The notes under the pieces were generated by a model. That model had not been told where the DNA came from and searched no databases. It worked only from the letters and a program-made list of their open reading frames with translations. From Cacajao melanocephalus (lineage: Eukaryota; Chordata; Mammalia; Primates; Pitheciidae): 64,000 nt of DNA. Numbering within the stretch: position 1 is the first letter of the stretch; each line of letters starts with the position of its first letter. Position numbers and translations under genes: made by a program. Location of the stretch: positions 1-64,000 of the forward strand of contig CAUYLG010071394.1 of the NCBI GenBank assembly GCA_963573385.1, in the 5' to 3' direction. This document shows, one piece after another, positions 12,690-25,640 of this stretch.

Positions 12690-13140
12690 ATATAGTCCAT
12701 CAATGAACAAATGAATAAGTAAGATGTGATATATTGAAACAACAGAATATTATTTGGCCATAGAAAGAAACGAAGCACTAATACATTCTACAACATGGAT
12801 GAATCTTGAAAACATTATGCCAGGTGAAAGAAGCCAGCCACAAAAGACCATGTGGTTTATGATTCCATTCATATGAAAGTTCACAACCAGGAAACTATAG
12901 ACACAGAAAGTAGAATAGTGGTTTCTTAGGCTGATGGGGATACTGGGTGATGAGGAGGGGGCAGTAGCTAAAGGGTAAAGGATTTCTTTGTGAGATGAGA
13001 AAAATGTTCTAAAATTGCCTTTGGTAATGGTTGCACATATTTGTGAATATACTAAAAACCATTGAACGGTACACATTAAATGGGTAAATTGTATGGTATG
13101 TAAATTATAGATCGATAAAGCTGTTTTAAAAATACATATA
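12690..13140 (+). mobile_element. L1M LINE 3' end
   Basis: Old L1 ORF2 end and 3' UTR: 'gtccatcaatgaacaaatga', 'acagaatattatttggccat', 'catggatgaatcttgaaaac', 'catgtggtttatgattccat', ending in 'taaagctgttttaaaaat'. L1MC-L1ME age. Frames are destroyed. 13141-13293 is unassigned. Confidence 0.8.
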
Positions 13141-13280
13141 AATAGAAGTTCTATTTTCTCCCCTTACCTCTTGTTTCGTGCTGCATCCTCCTGGGCAAGA
13201 ACATCTCACTTTGGAGATCACAAAAGCAATGGATCAGACATATTCTTGCCATTGCCTTCCACTGCCAAATTGAGGCACTA

Positions 13281-13569
<289 letters not shown>

Positions 13570-14300
13570 GACTGGTCATTCTAACATGCCTCAATATGAT
13601 GGCTAAAATCAAGAAACCTTTCCACACCAAGCATTGCCAATGATGTAAAGGAATTAGGTGAAATGGCTATACACTCATATATTCTTTGTGGAAGTGTAAG
13701 TTGGCCCAATCACTTTACTATCAAAACTAACTATGTGAATACTTTAAGTCCCAGTAATTTAATTTCTTGGTATTTACCCAATGGAAATACAAAAGTGGAA
13801 ATCAAAAGACATGTACTAGAATGCTCACAGCAGTATTGTTTGTAACCGCCCAAAACCAGACACCACCCAAATGTACATCAATAGTAGAATGGGCAGATAA
13901 ATTTTGACCTATGGATACAATAAAATTATATTCAGCTATGAGAATGAGTGAAATAATCCTACACATAGTAAATGAATACACATCATGAAAATAACTTGAG
14001 GGAAAAAAAAGCCAGATCCAAAATTGCACATACTTTATGATTCTATTTAGATGAAGAAAGGCAAAACTAATCTATGTTTTTAGAAGTCAGGCTAGCAGTT
14101 ACTGCTTAGGATTCATCACAGGGCATGAGCAATGAGTTCTGGGATGCTAGTAATATTTTATTTCTTGACCTAGGTGATGGCTACATGGGTAAATTCACAC
14201 AAAAATTCATTGAATGTTACATTTTGACTTATTTTTCTGCATGAGTGTTATACTTTAGTAGTGTTTATTAAAATAAAGTGAAAATATAAATAACTAAAAT
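13570..14300 (+). mobile_element. L1M LINE 3' portion
   Basis: Old L1 text in sense: 'cccagtaatttaatttcttg', 'cagcagtattgtttgtaacc', 'atgtacatcaatagtagaat', 'ttgacctaggtgatggctac', 'tactttagtagtgtttatta'. L1MC-L1ME age. It is a separate copy from the one at 12.7 kb, because it repeats the same part of the element. Confidence 0.75.
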
Positions 14301-14830
14301 GGGGGAGGAGGATCTGCTAGAGTCCTTCAGCCCTCTCCAAAGTGCTGCTGTGATAGGCTTGTCTGATGTACACACAGCAGGTCAGTGTACTTAGGCAACA
14401 GGGATTGCAGCAGAGAGAGTTTAATCATTGTAGGGCAACCAAAGGAGGATATGGGAGGAAACCTCAAATCTACCTCCCTGACGTGTTTGGGTCTAGAGAG
14501 TTTAAGGGGTTTGGAGTGGGCTGCGGTGTGAAGATCATTGATTAGTCAAAGAGTGCAGGGTGAAGTCATGGGACAGGGAGATGAAGAAGCTGCATCTTCA
14601 TGCTGATTTGATTCCTCTGTGGTACTCTTTAACGTGGTTGGCATCAGCCATTCTGCTGAAATTCAGGATCTGAAGAACATCTCAAACAATTCTTAAACAA
14701 AAAGGCTTATGACTCTAATATCAGAAATCCTATCTATAGAAACAATGGAGATATAAATGGTCAGTATCTAGTGCTACGACTTTCAGATACAAGAAAGTGG
14801 GCCAAAGTGCCCACTGATGATTGCTTAATT
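14301..14830. other. Possible LTR-derived sequence, unclassified
   Basis: The wording 'gagagagtttaatcattgta', 'gctgaaattcaggatctgaa' and 'gaacatctcaaacaattctt' reminds me of an ERV LTR or internal end seen elsewhere in primate genomes, but I cannot name it or set boundaries. 14831-15186 is unassigned and has random open frames only. Confidence 0.25.
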
Positions 14831-15186
14831 ATAACTATATTTCTGCCCAGAACCAGTATGTAATTCTTATTTGCCTTGTGAGGACAGTTTCATGCCTCCA
14901 TGGCCCAGCTTAGCTCCCAGGACAGAAGGCCTCCAGGGTCCTCTGAAGGATGCCAGCTCTACTTCCTCCTCCTCCCCTCTGCTAAGCTGGACCACAGATG
15001 CCTTGGCCTCCCAAGGGTCTCAGCTCCTTCTGACTCTTGCTCTGCCCTTTCCACTCCCACTAACCACCCTGCAGCTGCCCCAGGAGAGTTTATCAGAATC
15101 ATTCAAGCATTATCCTCTTTCATATCCAGAACTACTTGCTCCCTTCTGGGAAATACAGAGGGATCAGGCCAGTTCCTTTTAAATCT

Positions 15187-15488
15187 TTGTTGTTGTTGTT
15201 GTTTGAGGCGGAGTCTCACTCTGTCACCCAAGCTGAAGAGTAGTGTCCTAATCTCTGCTCACTGCAACCTCCACCTCCCACGTTCAAGCAATTCTCCTGT
15301 GCCTCAGCCTTGCAAGTAGCTGGGACTACAGGCACAAGGCACCACACCCAGCTAATTTTTGTATTTTTAGTAGAGACAGGGTTTCACCATATTGGCCAGG
15401 GTGGTCTCGAACTCCTGACCTCAAGTGATCCACCCGCCTCAGCCTCCCAAAGTGCTGGGATTACAGACATGAGGCACCGCGCCTGGCC
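15187..15488 (-). mobile_element. AluSx SINE
   Basis: Full-length antisense Alu whose tail has become a (TTG)n run at 15187-15202. 'cctgacctcaagtgatccac' fits AluSx. Open frames that cross this area are Alu-derived and not genes. Confidence 0.93.
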
Positions 15489-15629
15489 TTAAATTTTAAA
15501 CAGAGTGCATTTCACAATTCACACCCTTTCTAGTGAATTACACCATAGCTGTCTGCTCTACCCTCCTGTGGGAAACACCCCTCAGGATGCTGGTGGCTGT
15601 GAATTTACCTTTCAGAGGGGTTTACTCTT

Positions 15630-15745
15630 CACCACATCCTGTGTTAGGTGCTTTGGATGCATCATCTCATTTAACATTCACAACAAGCTTTTGAGGTAGA
15701 TACTATTAGCACCTTCACTTTCCAGTCAAGGAAGTAAGAGCCAGC
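15630..15745 (-). mobile_element. MIR SINE fragment
   Basis: Antisense core 'gtgttaggtgctttggatgc', 'tcatttaacattcacaacaa', 'ttgaggtagatactattagc', then decay. The next 480 bp (15746-16226) are unassigned; a 124-codon minus-strand frame there has no family features. Confidence 0.7.
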
Positions 15746-16226
15746 AAAAAAAAGTGCCAAGGCAATTTGTTCCTGTAAGAGAACTTCCCAAGGGGTTCCA
15801 TCCTTCCAGCAGTTCCATAGTGAATTCCTGCAACATGTCCCGGAAGGGTAGAGGGTGAGGAAAGGTTGTTCTAGTTAAACATATCACTTCAATGATAAAC
15901 ATATAAATAATGATTATAGAAGAGAAGTATGTTAAATGCCCAAGACAGACATAAAGAAAGAAGGGGCAAAGAGGTGAGATAACCTGACAGCGTGGAAAGG
16001 AAGAGAGGAAAGGAGGAGACACCAGTTGGAGGAGGTGGTATTGAGCAGCCAGGAATTGGACAGGAAAAGATGAAGCAGGGACCCATCTAGACCAAAGCAA
16101 GGAGATGGGAGAAGCCAGGCATGATGAGAAAGCACTAGGGGTCCAGTGTGGCTGGTGTGTACAGTGTGTAGAGAGGCAACTGAGAGGTAGGGCTAGAAAA
16201 AGAGGCTGGGTGCCCCTCAGTGGCAG

Positions 16227-16735
16227 TGTGATGATCAGTTTTATATGTCAAATTGACTGGACCATGGAGTACCCGGATATTTGGCCTAACATCATTCTGG
16301 GTGTTTCTGTGAGGGTCTTTTTGGATGAGATTAATATGTAAATCAGTGTACTGAGTAAAGGAGTTTGCCCTCCCTAATGTGGGTGGGCTTCATCCAATCA
16401 CTTGATAGACTGAGTAGAACAAAAAGGCTGACCCCCTCCAGAGTAGGGGAGAATTCCTCTTGCCTGATTGCTTTTTAACTGGGACATCAGCTTTTTCCTG
16501 CCTTTGGACTTGAACTGAAGTCAGCTCTTCCTGGGTCTCAAGTGCACCAGCCTTTTGCCAACATGATCAGTTCTCCTGGTTCTCGGGCCTTTGAGCTCAG
16601 ACTGGAACTGCACCATCAGTTCTCCTGGGCCTCCAGCTTGCCAATTTACCCTGCAGATCTTGGGACTTGTCAGCCTCTATAATCCTGTGAGTTTATACTA
16701 TCTATCTATCTATATGGAGAACCCTGACTAATACA
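16227..16735 (+). mobile_element. MLT2-type ERVL solo LTR
   Basis: Complete LTR from 'tgtgatgatcagttttata' to 'accctgactaataca'. It carries 'aatgtgggtgggcttcatcc', 'gaacaaaaaggctga', 'tctcctggttctcgggcc' and a short TATC run before the end. Target duplication ggcag (16222-16226) / ggtag (16736-16740), 4 of 5 matching. No internal ERVL sequence adjoins it. Confidence 0.85.
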
Positions 16736-17054
16736 GGTAGGAAAAGGAGTTGACACTAAATTTGATGAACAGTGGGGAAGAAGTGAAAGGGTTTAGCAGG
16801 TGGGCTTTGGAAAGATGAATTCAGCAACAGAGTGAGGCCTTTCCTCCCTGGGGGAAATACTCAGTTCAAGGGCACCTCTTCAACCAGGTTTTAATAGTTG
16901 GGAAGGTCTTTGGTTAAAGGATTGGTCTGAAAGTGCTGTGGTGTTCTGATTCTAAAGTAATTCTAGAATCACATTCAGGTCATACATGTCTCACACAAGC
17001 AAAGGGATCTGTCACATGGTTGTCAAAGTTTAAAGGTGCAAGAATATCCAGTGA

Positions 17055-17455
17055 AAAGTGCGCCTCCCACTTACATCCTTCATCTATCCAATTTCCTTCT
17101 CCAAAGGATTCCAGTGTTAATGGTTCCCATAAATATTTTGTTCATATACATTCATATTTTTTCACTTTGTTACAAACAGCACAACAGATACACTATTTTT
17201 GAACCTTGCCTTATTCAGTTGACAAAATATCTTGGGGATCATTTCTTACCAGTACATAAAGATCCTCTTATCCTTTCTTATGGCTATATAATATTCCACG
17301 GCTGGGATGTGCCATTGTTTTATTTAACTAGCCCTCTAGGGGTGAGTATTTAAGTTGTTTTCATTCTTTTGCTATTACAAATGATGCTGCAATTTAAAAA
17401 CAAACAAAAACTCTTGTACATATGTCACTTCACATGTATGCAAGTATTTTAGGTG
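17055..17455 (-). mobile_element. Old L1M LINE fragment
   Basis: Antisense ORF2 end: 'tatggctatataatattcca', 'tttgctattacaaatgatgc', 'cttgtacatatgtcacttca'. It ends where the L2 at 17.46 kb begins. 16736-17054 is unassigned. Confidence 0.65.
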
Positions 17456-17798
17456 ACAGAAGTCAGACATCATCATTCCCCTACTCAAGACCTTCCACTG
17501 CCTTCCTGTCATACTCAGAACAACATCAAAGTCCTTCCCACAGCCTTCAAAGCCTCACATGATCTGGCCTGTAGCTCCTCTCCAATTTCTCTCTCCCCTG
17601 GCTCACTCTCCACACTGTCCTCTTTTCTGTTCCACAAACATGAGCTGCTTCTTACCCCAGGGCCTTTGCATTCACAATTCTCTCTCCCTAAGAGATCTGT
17701 ACAGTCCTCTTCCTCCCTCCACCAGGTCTCTGATCAAAAGTCGTCCCAGAGAGGCCCTTCCTGACCACCCAGCTAAAGTAGCCCCCTCTGTCACTTTT

Positions 17799-18094
17799 TT
17801 TAAGAGACAGAGTCTTGCTTTTCACTCAAGCTGGAGTGCAATGGCATAATCTCAACTTACTGCAACCTCTGCCTCCCAGGTTCAAGTGATCCTCCCATTT
17901 CAGCCTCCTGAGTAGCTGGGACTACAGATGGGCATTACGATGCCTGCTACTTTTTTTTTTTTTTTTTTTTTTTTTGGAGAGACGGGGTTTCACCGTGTTG
18001 CCCAGGCTAATCTCAAAGTCCTGGCCTCAAGCAATCCACTCACCTTGGTCTCCCAAAGTGCTGGGATTACAGGTGTGAGCCATGACCCCTGGTC
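17799..18094 (-). mobile_element. AluJ SINE
   Basis: Full-length antisense Alu with an unusually long internal T-run (about 23 T at 17951-17973) at the linker between the arms. Target duplication tctgtcactttt is exact at 17787-17798 and 18099-18110. It interrupts the L2. Confidence 0.93.
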
Positions 18095-18208
18095 TCATTC
18101 TGTCACTTTTAATTCACTTTCCCCATTCTGTTTTCATCTCCAGGAGAGTAGGGACTTTGTTTTGTTCACTGCTATATCCACAGTTTCAGCAACAGTAGCT
18201 GGCATATA

Positions 18209-18541
18209 CAGTCAGCTGTTCATATCCACACGTTCCACATCCATAGATTCAACCAATCGCAGACCAAAAATATTTGGAAAAAAATTGCATCTTTACCAAA
18301 TACGTACGGACTATCTTCATATCATTATTCCCTAAACAATATGGTATAACAACCATTTACATCACATTTACATTGTATTAGGTATTATAAGTAATCTAGA
18401 GATTATTTAAAGTATATGAGAGGAAGCATTATGTTGTATGCAAATACTACATCATTTTATACTAGGGACTTGAGATCCATGGATTTTGGTATCTATGGGT
18501 GGTCCTGGGGTCAATCCCCCACAGATACCCAGGAATGACTG
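18209..18541 (-). mobile_element. MER2 (TcMAR-Tigger) transposon, full length
   Basis: 333 bp with terminal inverted repeats: 'cagtcagctgttcatatcc' at the left and the complement of CAGTC... at the right ('aggaatgactg'). TA target duplication at 18207-18208 and 18542-18543, as expected for Tc1/mariner elements. It contains 'ccacatccatagattcaacc' and 'ttagggtatc'-like decay but no transposase. It sits inside the L2 end. Confidence 0.92.
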
Positions 18542-18679
18542 TAGTAGATGCTCAATAAATAGTTGTTGAAAGAAGAAATTCATTGTCTCACCGTTCTTAG
18601 CAATGTGCCTGGCCTGTAGGAGATGCTCAGGAACAATATTTTACATGGGTAATTGCCTGTGATCTAGTTATTTCTATAC

Positions 18680-18800
18680 CTGTTTCTCTTTCACTCCAGA
18701 TTACAAACTCTTTGAGGCCGGTATCCCCTATTTATACCCCACATCACCTGTGTATCATAGAGCTTTATACATTGTAGGCCATGCATTTATTGACATCTTT
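18680..18800 (+). mobile_element. Possible second L2 3' end
   Basis: 'actccagattacaaactctt', 'tgaggccggtatcccctatt' and 'tcatagagctttatacattg' follow the L2 terminal pattern loosely. It could also be chance or an older duplicate of the neighbouring L2 end. Confidence 0.35.
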
Positions 18801-19924
18801 GTCTCTAAAGTGGATGGTAACTGCTGTGCACTTATGACGCACTCCATCAATATTTTTTAATTGCTACTGAACATTTCCACTTAAACGTTCCATTACTGGG
18901 TTCATTATGAAGAAAGAACACAGACATTAAACAAGAGAATGACCACATGGGGAAGATCTGATCCTCATTTTGATTCATTGGGTGATTTTATGTCTACAGC
19001 ATTAGCAACCTGCTATTTGACTGTGCCACAATAATTTTGTTGAATACAGAATCGGATCCACTCACAATGTGATTGGGTTCTTTTTAAAGTGCCACTTTTG
19101 CTGTTTTTAAAGGATGCATCTTTGAACTAGCATTTTCAGGACATCTTGTTTCAGAAAGTTGTGTCTTCAGTGAAATTCAATAGCCTTGATGAGAAGCACT
19201 TTTTGGAATAAACAAGTGAGAGAAGAGACTTTTCTTTTTGATCCAAGGGTCACAGGAGAATGAAATTGTCAAACACTTTTGCCCCCGTGAGAGAACTAAA
19301 AAGCTGAGTTAAAGCTGCTTCATTATAGAGGGAAGTGAAGAGTGGAAAGGAGAGAAGGGAAAGAATGTTGGTGTTATTTAGATAATTTCCTATGGAAAAC
19401 TCCAAGCATGCGACACCCGTGTGCTTGCTCTGTGGCGTCCATCTGGAGCTTGGCTTCTTCCAGTGGAATCAGGGGCTGTGCACAGGCACTGAGGTGACAT
19501 AGGTTCTTATTTCATCCAGCCATTCACTTGTTATACGCAAAGCTTGGGAGGATTTGAATTCTGATTCTGGGGTAATCAAATTTGAAACAGGACAGAAAGG
19601 GAATTTTCTAGAATCTGATGACTGCCATTATAAGCCAAAGGCAAAATGTGAGCTCAGGGCGGCATGATAATGAAGTTGATCATTAGCAGCTAGGAAATAC
19701 TATTCCTGCAAAGCCTACTTTGGCAAATCACATGAAATTGGTTGAAAGATTACAGATTGCCAGTTTATCCTGCTCTCACTGGTCTGTCACTTCGTAAGAG
19801 CTGGGTGTATTGTCACAAGTTTTCCTGTTTGTAAGAAAACAATAGAAACTGAATAAAAGTGAAAAAAAATCTGTAAAAAATCTGGAAAGAAGATGGAAGA
19901 GTGAATGTTTTAAAAAGTGGTCAG
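18801..19924. other. Unique-looking sequence
   Basis: About 1.1 kb without any repeat I recognise. No open frame above 60 codons. This is one of the better places to look for conserved non-coding sequence by cross-species alignment. Confidence 0.5.
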
Positions 19925-20545
<621 letters not shown>

Positions 20546-21055
20546 AGATCTGGCTTCTGTCAACTTCAGCCTCTATCATATGGTCACTGGCTTACAACTG
20601 ACATTTTTCGCATAAACCTAAAAGTATGTTAACTATTAGTTAGAGGTAAAAGAGGAAGATGCATACAAAATTGGTGCATTTTTTAAATATGACTTTGCTT
20701 CTATTTTTGTGAGTCACGAAACATCAGGTTTTATAGGCATCTCTTCCACCTAGAAATGGTTTTCTGAGTTAGTGTTACAGGTGAAAATCCTCAATTAGCC
20801 ATAATAGTCAAGGATGCATGTGGTCCTAACTAGAACACTTGCAGTTGGCTGCCAAAAACCAAGAGCAAAGGTCCATACAACTCAAAGGCATCAAAGTGGT
20901 GAAGTGCTGGAATTACTATTGCTGGCTCATAAGAGCTAACTGTTAAGTAATCAGGAGTTTTGTAAGGTAGTTGATAAAGTGATGGTAGTTTGAGATGTGC
21001 TGTGCTGAAAATATCCACACCATGGAAATTGGCACACACTACATAGCTTGGGATT

Positions 21056-21354
21056 TTGTTTTGTTTTGTTTTAAGAGACAGAGTCTCACTCTGTTGCCCA
21101 TGCCGGAGTGCAATGGTGCAATCATACATAGATCACTGCAGGCTCCAACTCCTAGGCTCAAGTGATCCTCCTGCTTCACCCTCCCAAGTAGCTAGGACTA
21201 TAGGTGTGTACCACCACCACCTGGCTAATTTTTTTAATTTTTTGTAGAGACAGGGTCTCATTATGTCTCCCAGACTGGTCCTGGCCTCAAGCAATCTTCC
21301 CACCTTAGCCTCCCTAAATGCTGGTATTATAGGTGTGAGCCACTATACCCAGCC
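21056..21354 (-). mobile_element. AluJ SINE
   Basis: Antisense Alu with a (TTTTG)n tail at its left, J-class bases such as 'ggcctcaagcaatcttccca', and a T-run just beyond its 5' end. 20546-21055 is unassigned. Confidence 0.9.
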
Positions 21355-21499
21355 TTTTTTTTTTTTTTTAGAGTAATTTTCCCAGCATACCCATCTACAT
21401 AGAAGGATTTTTGGAGGCATGCAAAACTAGTCTTTCAGGAGCTGCCAAGGTAAGCCCAGGAGTCCAGGCTAACAGGGAGTCATGTAACAGTCAAGAACA

Positions 21500-22005
<506 letters not shown>

Positions 22006-22121
22006 TATGTGTGTTGAATGCCAAATGAGCCCATTCCAAGCACACATTGTTGGCTCAACTGCCTCATAGACATTTGAGTCTAAACCACTTGTTATCCAAT
22101 TCTGATCACTCCTGAGTCCTC

Positions 22122-22152
<31 letters not shown>

Positions 22153-22431
22153 TTGAGACAGAGTCTCACTCTGTGGCCCAGGCTGGAGTGTAGTGGCATG
22201 ATCACAGCTTGCTGCAGCCTCAACTTCCCCATGTGCCACCATGCCTCATAATTTTTGTATATATATACATATATATATATATGTGTGTGTGTGTGTACAA
22301 TATATATATTTTGTAGAGACAAGGTTTCACCATGTTGCCCATGACTGGTCTTGAACTCCTAGCTCAGGTGATCCACCTATCTCTGCCTCCCAAAGATCTA
22401 GGATTATAGGCATGTACCACCATGTCTGGCC
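22122..22431 (-). mobile_element. AluJ SINE with tail and internal microsatellites
   Basis: Antisense Alu. The tail is an (ATT)n run (22122-22153). An AT/GT tract (22255-22312) lies in the linker. The left part of its right arm is short ('ctgcagcctcaacttccccatg' leads directly to 'tgccaccatgcctc'), so about 50 bp are missing. Confidence 0.87.
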
Positions 22432-22490
22432 AGGTCATCTTTGATGACTGCCCTTGTCTTTAAGCTCCTGTTCGTGCTCTTGCTCAAGCT

Positions 22491-22553
22491 TGGGCTCTCT
22501 CTCTGTCTCTCTCGCTCTTGCTCTCTCTCTCTCTCTCTCTCTCTCGCTCTCTT
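22491..22553. repeat. (CT)n microsatellite
   Basis: CT dinucleotides with CTCG and CTTG interruptions. Its reading as an arginine/glutamate-rich frame on the minus strand is an artefact of the repeat. Confidence 0.92.
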
Positions 22554-23320
22554 CTAATTGGCACAGGACTAGTTTTACGTCATAAAATGTAAAATTTATT
22601 GTGGCAATGATTGCACTAGACTCGGGGTGAAGGAAGTAGAACCCTTTTTCTCTCCCGTCCTGGGAGGATAGAGGAAAATTGCACAGGACCTCCCCAAAGA
22701 ACTCTTTCCACAAATTTTCTCCCACCCTGGACCTTTTTTTAGATCTTCAATCTGGTTGAGGGATTCAAGGGTCACAGAATTGTTCTTAGAGATTTGCTTT
22801 GTAAATTCTGCAATTGTAATGTGACCCCTTAATTTGAGGCACTCAAATGTCTGAGCATCTTAAGTACAAATACCATACTTACTTGTCACCTAGTCAGGTT
22901 CCTGGACCATCTCTGCTCTCAAGGAACAGTTCTACTGAGCAATTCCTCTTTAGACCATAGTGAGACTCAGGAGACTCTGCTACCTTCTTGAAAATTAGCC
23001 ACAGAGGTACCAGGGCTGCTCTGAGCTTTCTACCTGGAGCAATGGTGGGGATGTGAGCAAGGAGTAAAGAAAACTTACTCCTTTATTCAATTGTTGACAG
23101 TTAATTTAAGAACAGAAGTAAAGTGCACAAAGAATTTAGTCCTCAAATCTAGGGTGTGAGACTTGTCACAACACTTCATTTCCTGAAATCAAATGTATCT
23201 GCTCCAACACACCCTCCACCACATTCCCCTCACTGGTGGGGAACACTGTGGGGATTCAGTAATTGCAGAGTGGAGAAAAGAACGTTCTCCCCACTTCCAC
23301 TGGGTAATTCAAGAATTCTG
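22554..23320. other. No recognised element
   Basis: About 770 bp, apparently unique, no gene that I can support. Confidence 0.5.
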
Positions 23321-23606
23321 GGCTGGGCATGGTGGCTCACGCCTGTAATCCCAGCACTTTGGGAGGCTGAGGTAGGAAGATCACTTGAGTCCAAGAGTTC
23401 AAGACCAGCCTGGGCAACACAGGAAGACCTCATTTCTATAAAAATTGAAAAATTAGCTGGGCATGGTGGCACACACCTGTGGTCCCAGGTACTTGGGGGA
23501 CTAAGGTGAGAGGATTTCTAGGGCAGTCGAGACTGCAGTAAGGTGTGATTGTGCTACTACATTCCAGCCTGGGTGACAGAGTGAGATCTTTTCTCAAAAA
23601 AAAAGA
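23321..23606 (+). mobile_element. AluJ SINE
   Basis: Sense Alu with J-class left arm ('gatcacttgagtccaagagt', 'cctgggcaacac'). Private bases 'cacaggaagacctcatttct' and 'aaaaattgaaaaatt' distinguish it and recur in the fragment at 24.4 kb. Confidence 0.92.
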
Positions 23607-23803
23607 AATCCGAAATTACAGACAAGTCCCTTCAGCAGACACAGCATGAAGGGACAGTGTTAAAGCTGGCAACCACTCTCATGCAATGAATTGCCTCTTA
23701 CCCCAGGATTCTAGTCTCAGAATAGGTCTTCTAAATGGGTCTTTAGAAATCTAATATTGGCTTGTTACGGGAGGTGGGAGGAAGCAGATGCTAACTTACC
23801 TAG

Positions 23804-24204
<401 letters not shown>

Positions 24205-24402
24205 TTACAGAATCTCAGCAAACCATGAGGCTCAGCACACATATTTGTGACCTGTTCAATGGAATAACTCTAGACATGTGGACTCCTGAGTGGCCACTGT
24301 AGTGGATCCCAACCATGGATAACAAGGGCAAGCTGGCACAGGAGGCATAGCAGGGAGAACTCAGCTTCCAGAACTCTCCAGCCAAATTCCCTGTGTGCTG
24401 TA

Positions 24403-24458
24403 GTTCAAGACCAGCCTGGGCAACACAGGGAGACCTCATCTCTATCAAAATTGAAAAC
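24403..24458 (+). repeat. 56-bp fragment copied from the AluJ at 23.3 kb
   Basis: It matches 23397-23451 with about 4 differences in 56 and shares its non-consensus bases (acacagg, agacctcat, aaattgaaaa). No tail or target duplication is present, so it is not a retrotransposed Alu. Confidence 0.75.
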
Positions 24459-24950
24459 TTTTTCAGCTAGAAAGCTGGCATTGGCTCTTGTGAACACCTT
24501 CACTGTCCCCTGCCCCTAGCTGGTCCAGGGCACGTCCGTAATTTACACACATGCTTCAGGAAAATGCAGATATCTTGGTGCTCAAGCCACACCGACACAG
24601 TCCTTAGTACCTAGCTATCCCTTCATTGAAGTAAATTTCAGATTTAGAATTTTGAGTAGAAAGAACACATGATTATGGATTCGTACTCCCTGAGAAAGTA
24701 AACAGGCCTTTGCTCCACTTATATTTTATTAAAAACCCTCTGCTCCATGAAAGCAACCTATATACTGACCTCTGAAAGCCCACCTCATCCTCTCCTGGAA
24801 ATATCATCCTCTTCTGTCCTGCCACCCAGATCTATTAAGGACCAGCTCCTCTCCCACCACCTCTGGGAAGTCTCTGATCATGTCAGTCTGAGGAGCACTA
24901 GCTCCCCTCTGAATCCTGATATTGTCACTCCCTGCCTATCCCTGCAGCTT

Positions 24951-25114
24951 AATTCAGGTTGGCCTTTTAGGTTTTAATGTTTTGTAAGTTTTACCTCTTT
25001 GAGTCCAGGGACTGTGTTCTCTGCCTTAGTTCAATTCAGAGTGGGCTTTTTTGTTTTAATGTTTTATATGTTTTACCTCCTTGTGGTCAGGGACTGTGTT
25101 CTCTGCTTTAAACC
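24951..25114 (+). repeat. 82-bp tandem duplication, two copies
   Basis: Copies at about 24951-25032 and 25033-25114. Both carry 'gttttaatgtttt', a 'ttttacctc' block and 'cagggactgtgttctctgc'. About 15-20% diverged. The unit resembles an L2 3' end (24790-25150 may be L2 in sense). Confidence 0.7.
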
Positions 25115-25159
25115 TCCTATCTCTTCCCTGACTCCATATCCTGGCACTTTGATTTGATC

Positions 25160-25410
25160 ATTATCATTATTGCAACTATTTTTACTATAACCACTTGTCA
25201 ATGTCATGTCATGTATCAAGCACCAAACCGTTTACATGTGCCCCTTCATCAAGCCCCACAGCAACCTTGTATTATGGGGACAATTATTCCCCCTGTTTCA
25301 CAGAGGAGGAAACACAGACTTCCAGAGCCTGAGTCTCTCTCCAGCCAGATGTAACAAAACTAAGTCTTCACTTGGGTCCATTTGACTCCCACGCCTGCAC
25401 TCTTAGTTTC
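25160..25410 (-). mobile_element. MIR SINE
   Basis: Antisense MIR: 'gtatcaagcaccaaaccgtt', 'ccccttcatcaagccccaca', 'ttccccctgtttcacagagg', then 'cccacgcctgcactctta'. Moderately preserved. The first 20 codons of a plus frame here are a random open frame. Confidence 0.75.
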
Positions 25411-25499
25411 CAAAATTACTCTAGGTCAGATTACAGAGCAGAAAATGGAAGGCAAGGGTTACTTCTTAAATATTTGTCTTATAAATGAGCAATAATCAC

Positions 25500-25640
25500 A
25501 GGAAAGACTCTGAAATTCAGAAAGAGACCTGCCCCAATCCAACAATTTGTCTGGGACAGAGAGGAGTATAAATGCAGAATTCTTGATCCCCTAAGCCAGC
25601 ACTCTTCCTTCCACACCCTGGTGCTCTGCTATAGGACAAA
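25500..25640 (-). mobile_element. Possible MIR fragment
   Basis: 'ctgggacagagaggagtata', 'cagaattcttgatcccctaa' and 'agccagcactcttccttcca' follow the antisense MIR 5' part loosely. 25641-26384 is otherwise unassigned. Confidence 0.4.

Larger units (their letters stand above)
17460..18590 (+). mobile_element. L2 LINE 3' end, split by Alu and MER2
   Basis: Three pieces in order. 17460-17798: 'ttccactgccttcctgtcat', 'ccttcaaagcctcacatgat', 'ccagggcctttgcattcaca', 'agaggcccttcctgaccacc'. 18099-18208: 'gagagtagggactttgtttt', ending 'agtagctggcatata'. 18542-18590: 'gtagatgctcaataaatag' and the terminal end. Removing the two insertions and one duplication copy each makes the L2 3' end continuous. 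Confidence 0.9.

Noticed and set aside
14900..15319. 139-codon plus-strand frame
   Set aside because: Its second half is read through the antisense Alu at 15187-15488; such frames are common in Alu-rich DNA. No exon signals support it.
17453..17849. Overlapping plus-strand frames of about 100 codons
   Set aside because: They are L2 3' end and Alu sequence read by chance, in two different phases.
22491..22553. Arg/Glu-rich peptide encoded on the minus strand
   Set aside because: It is a plain translation of the CT microsatellite.
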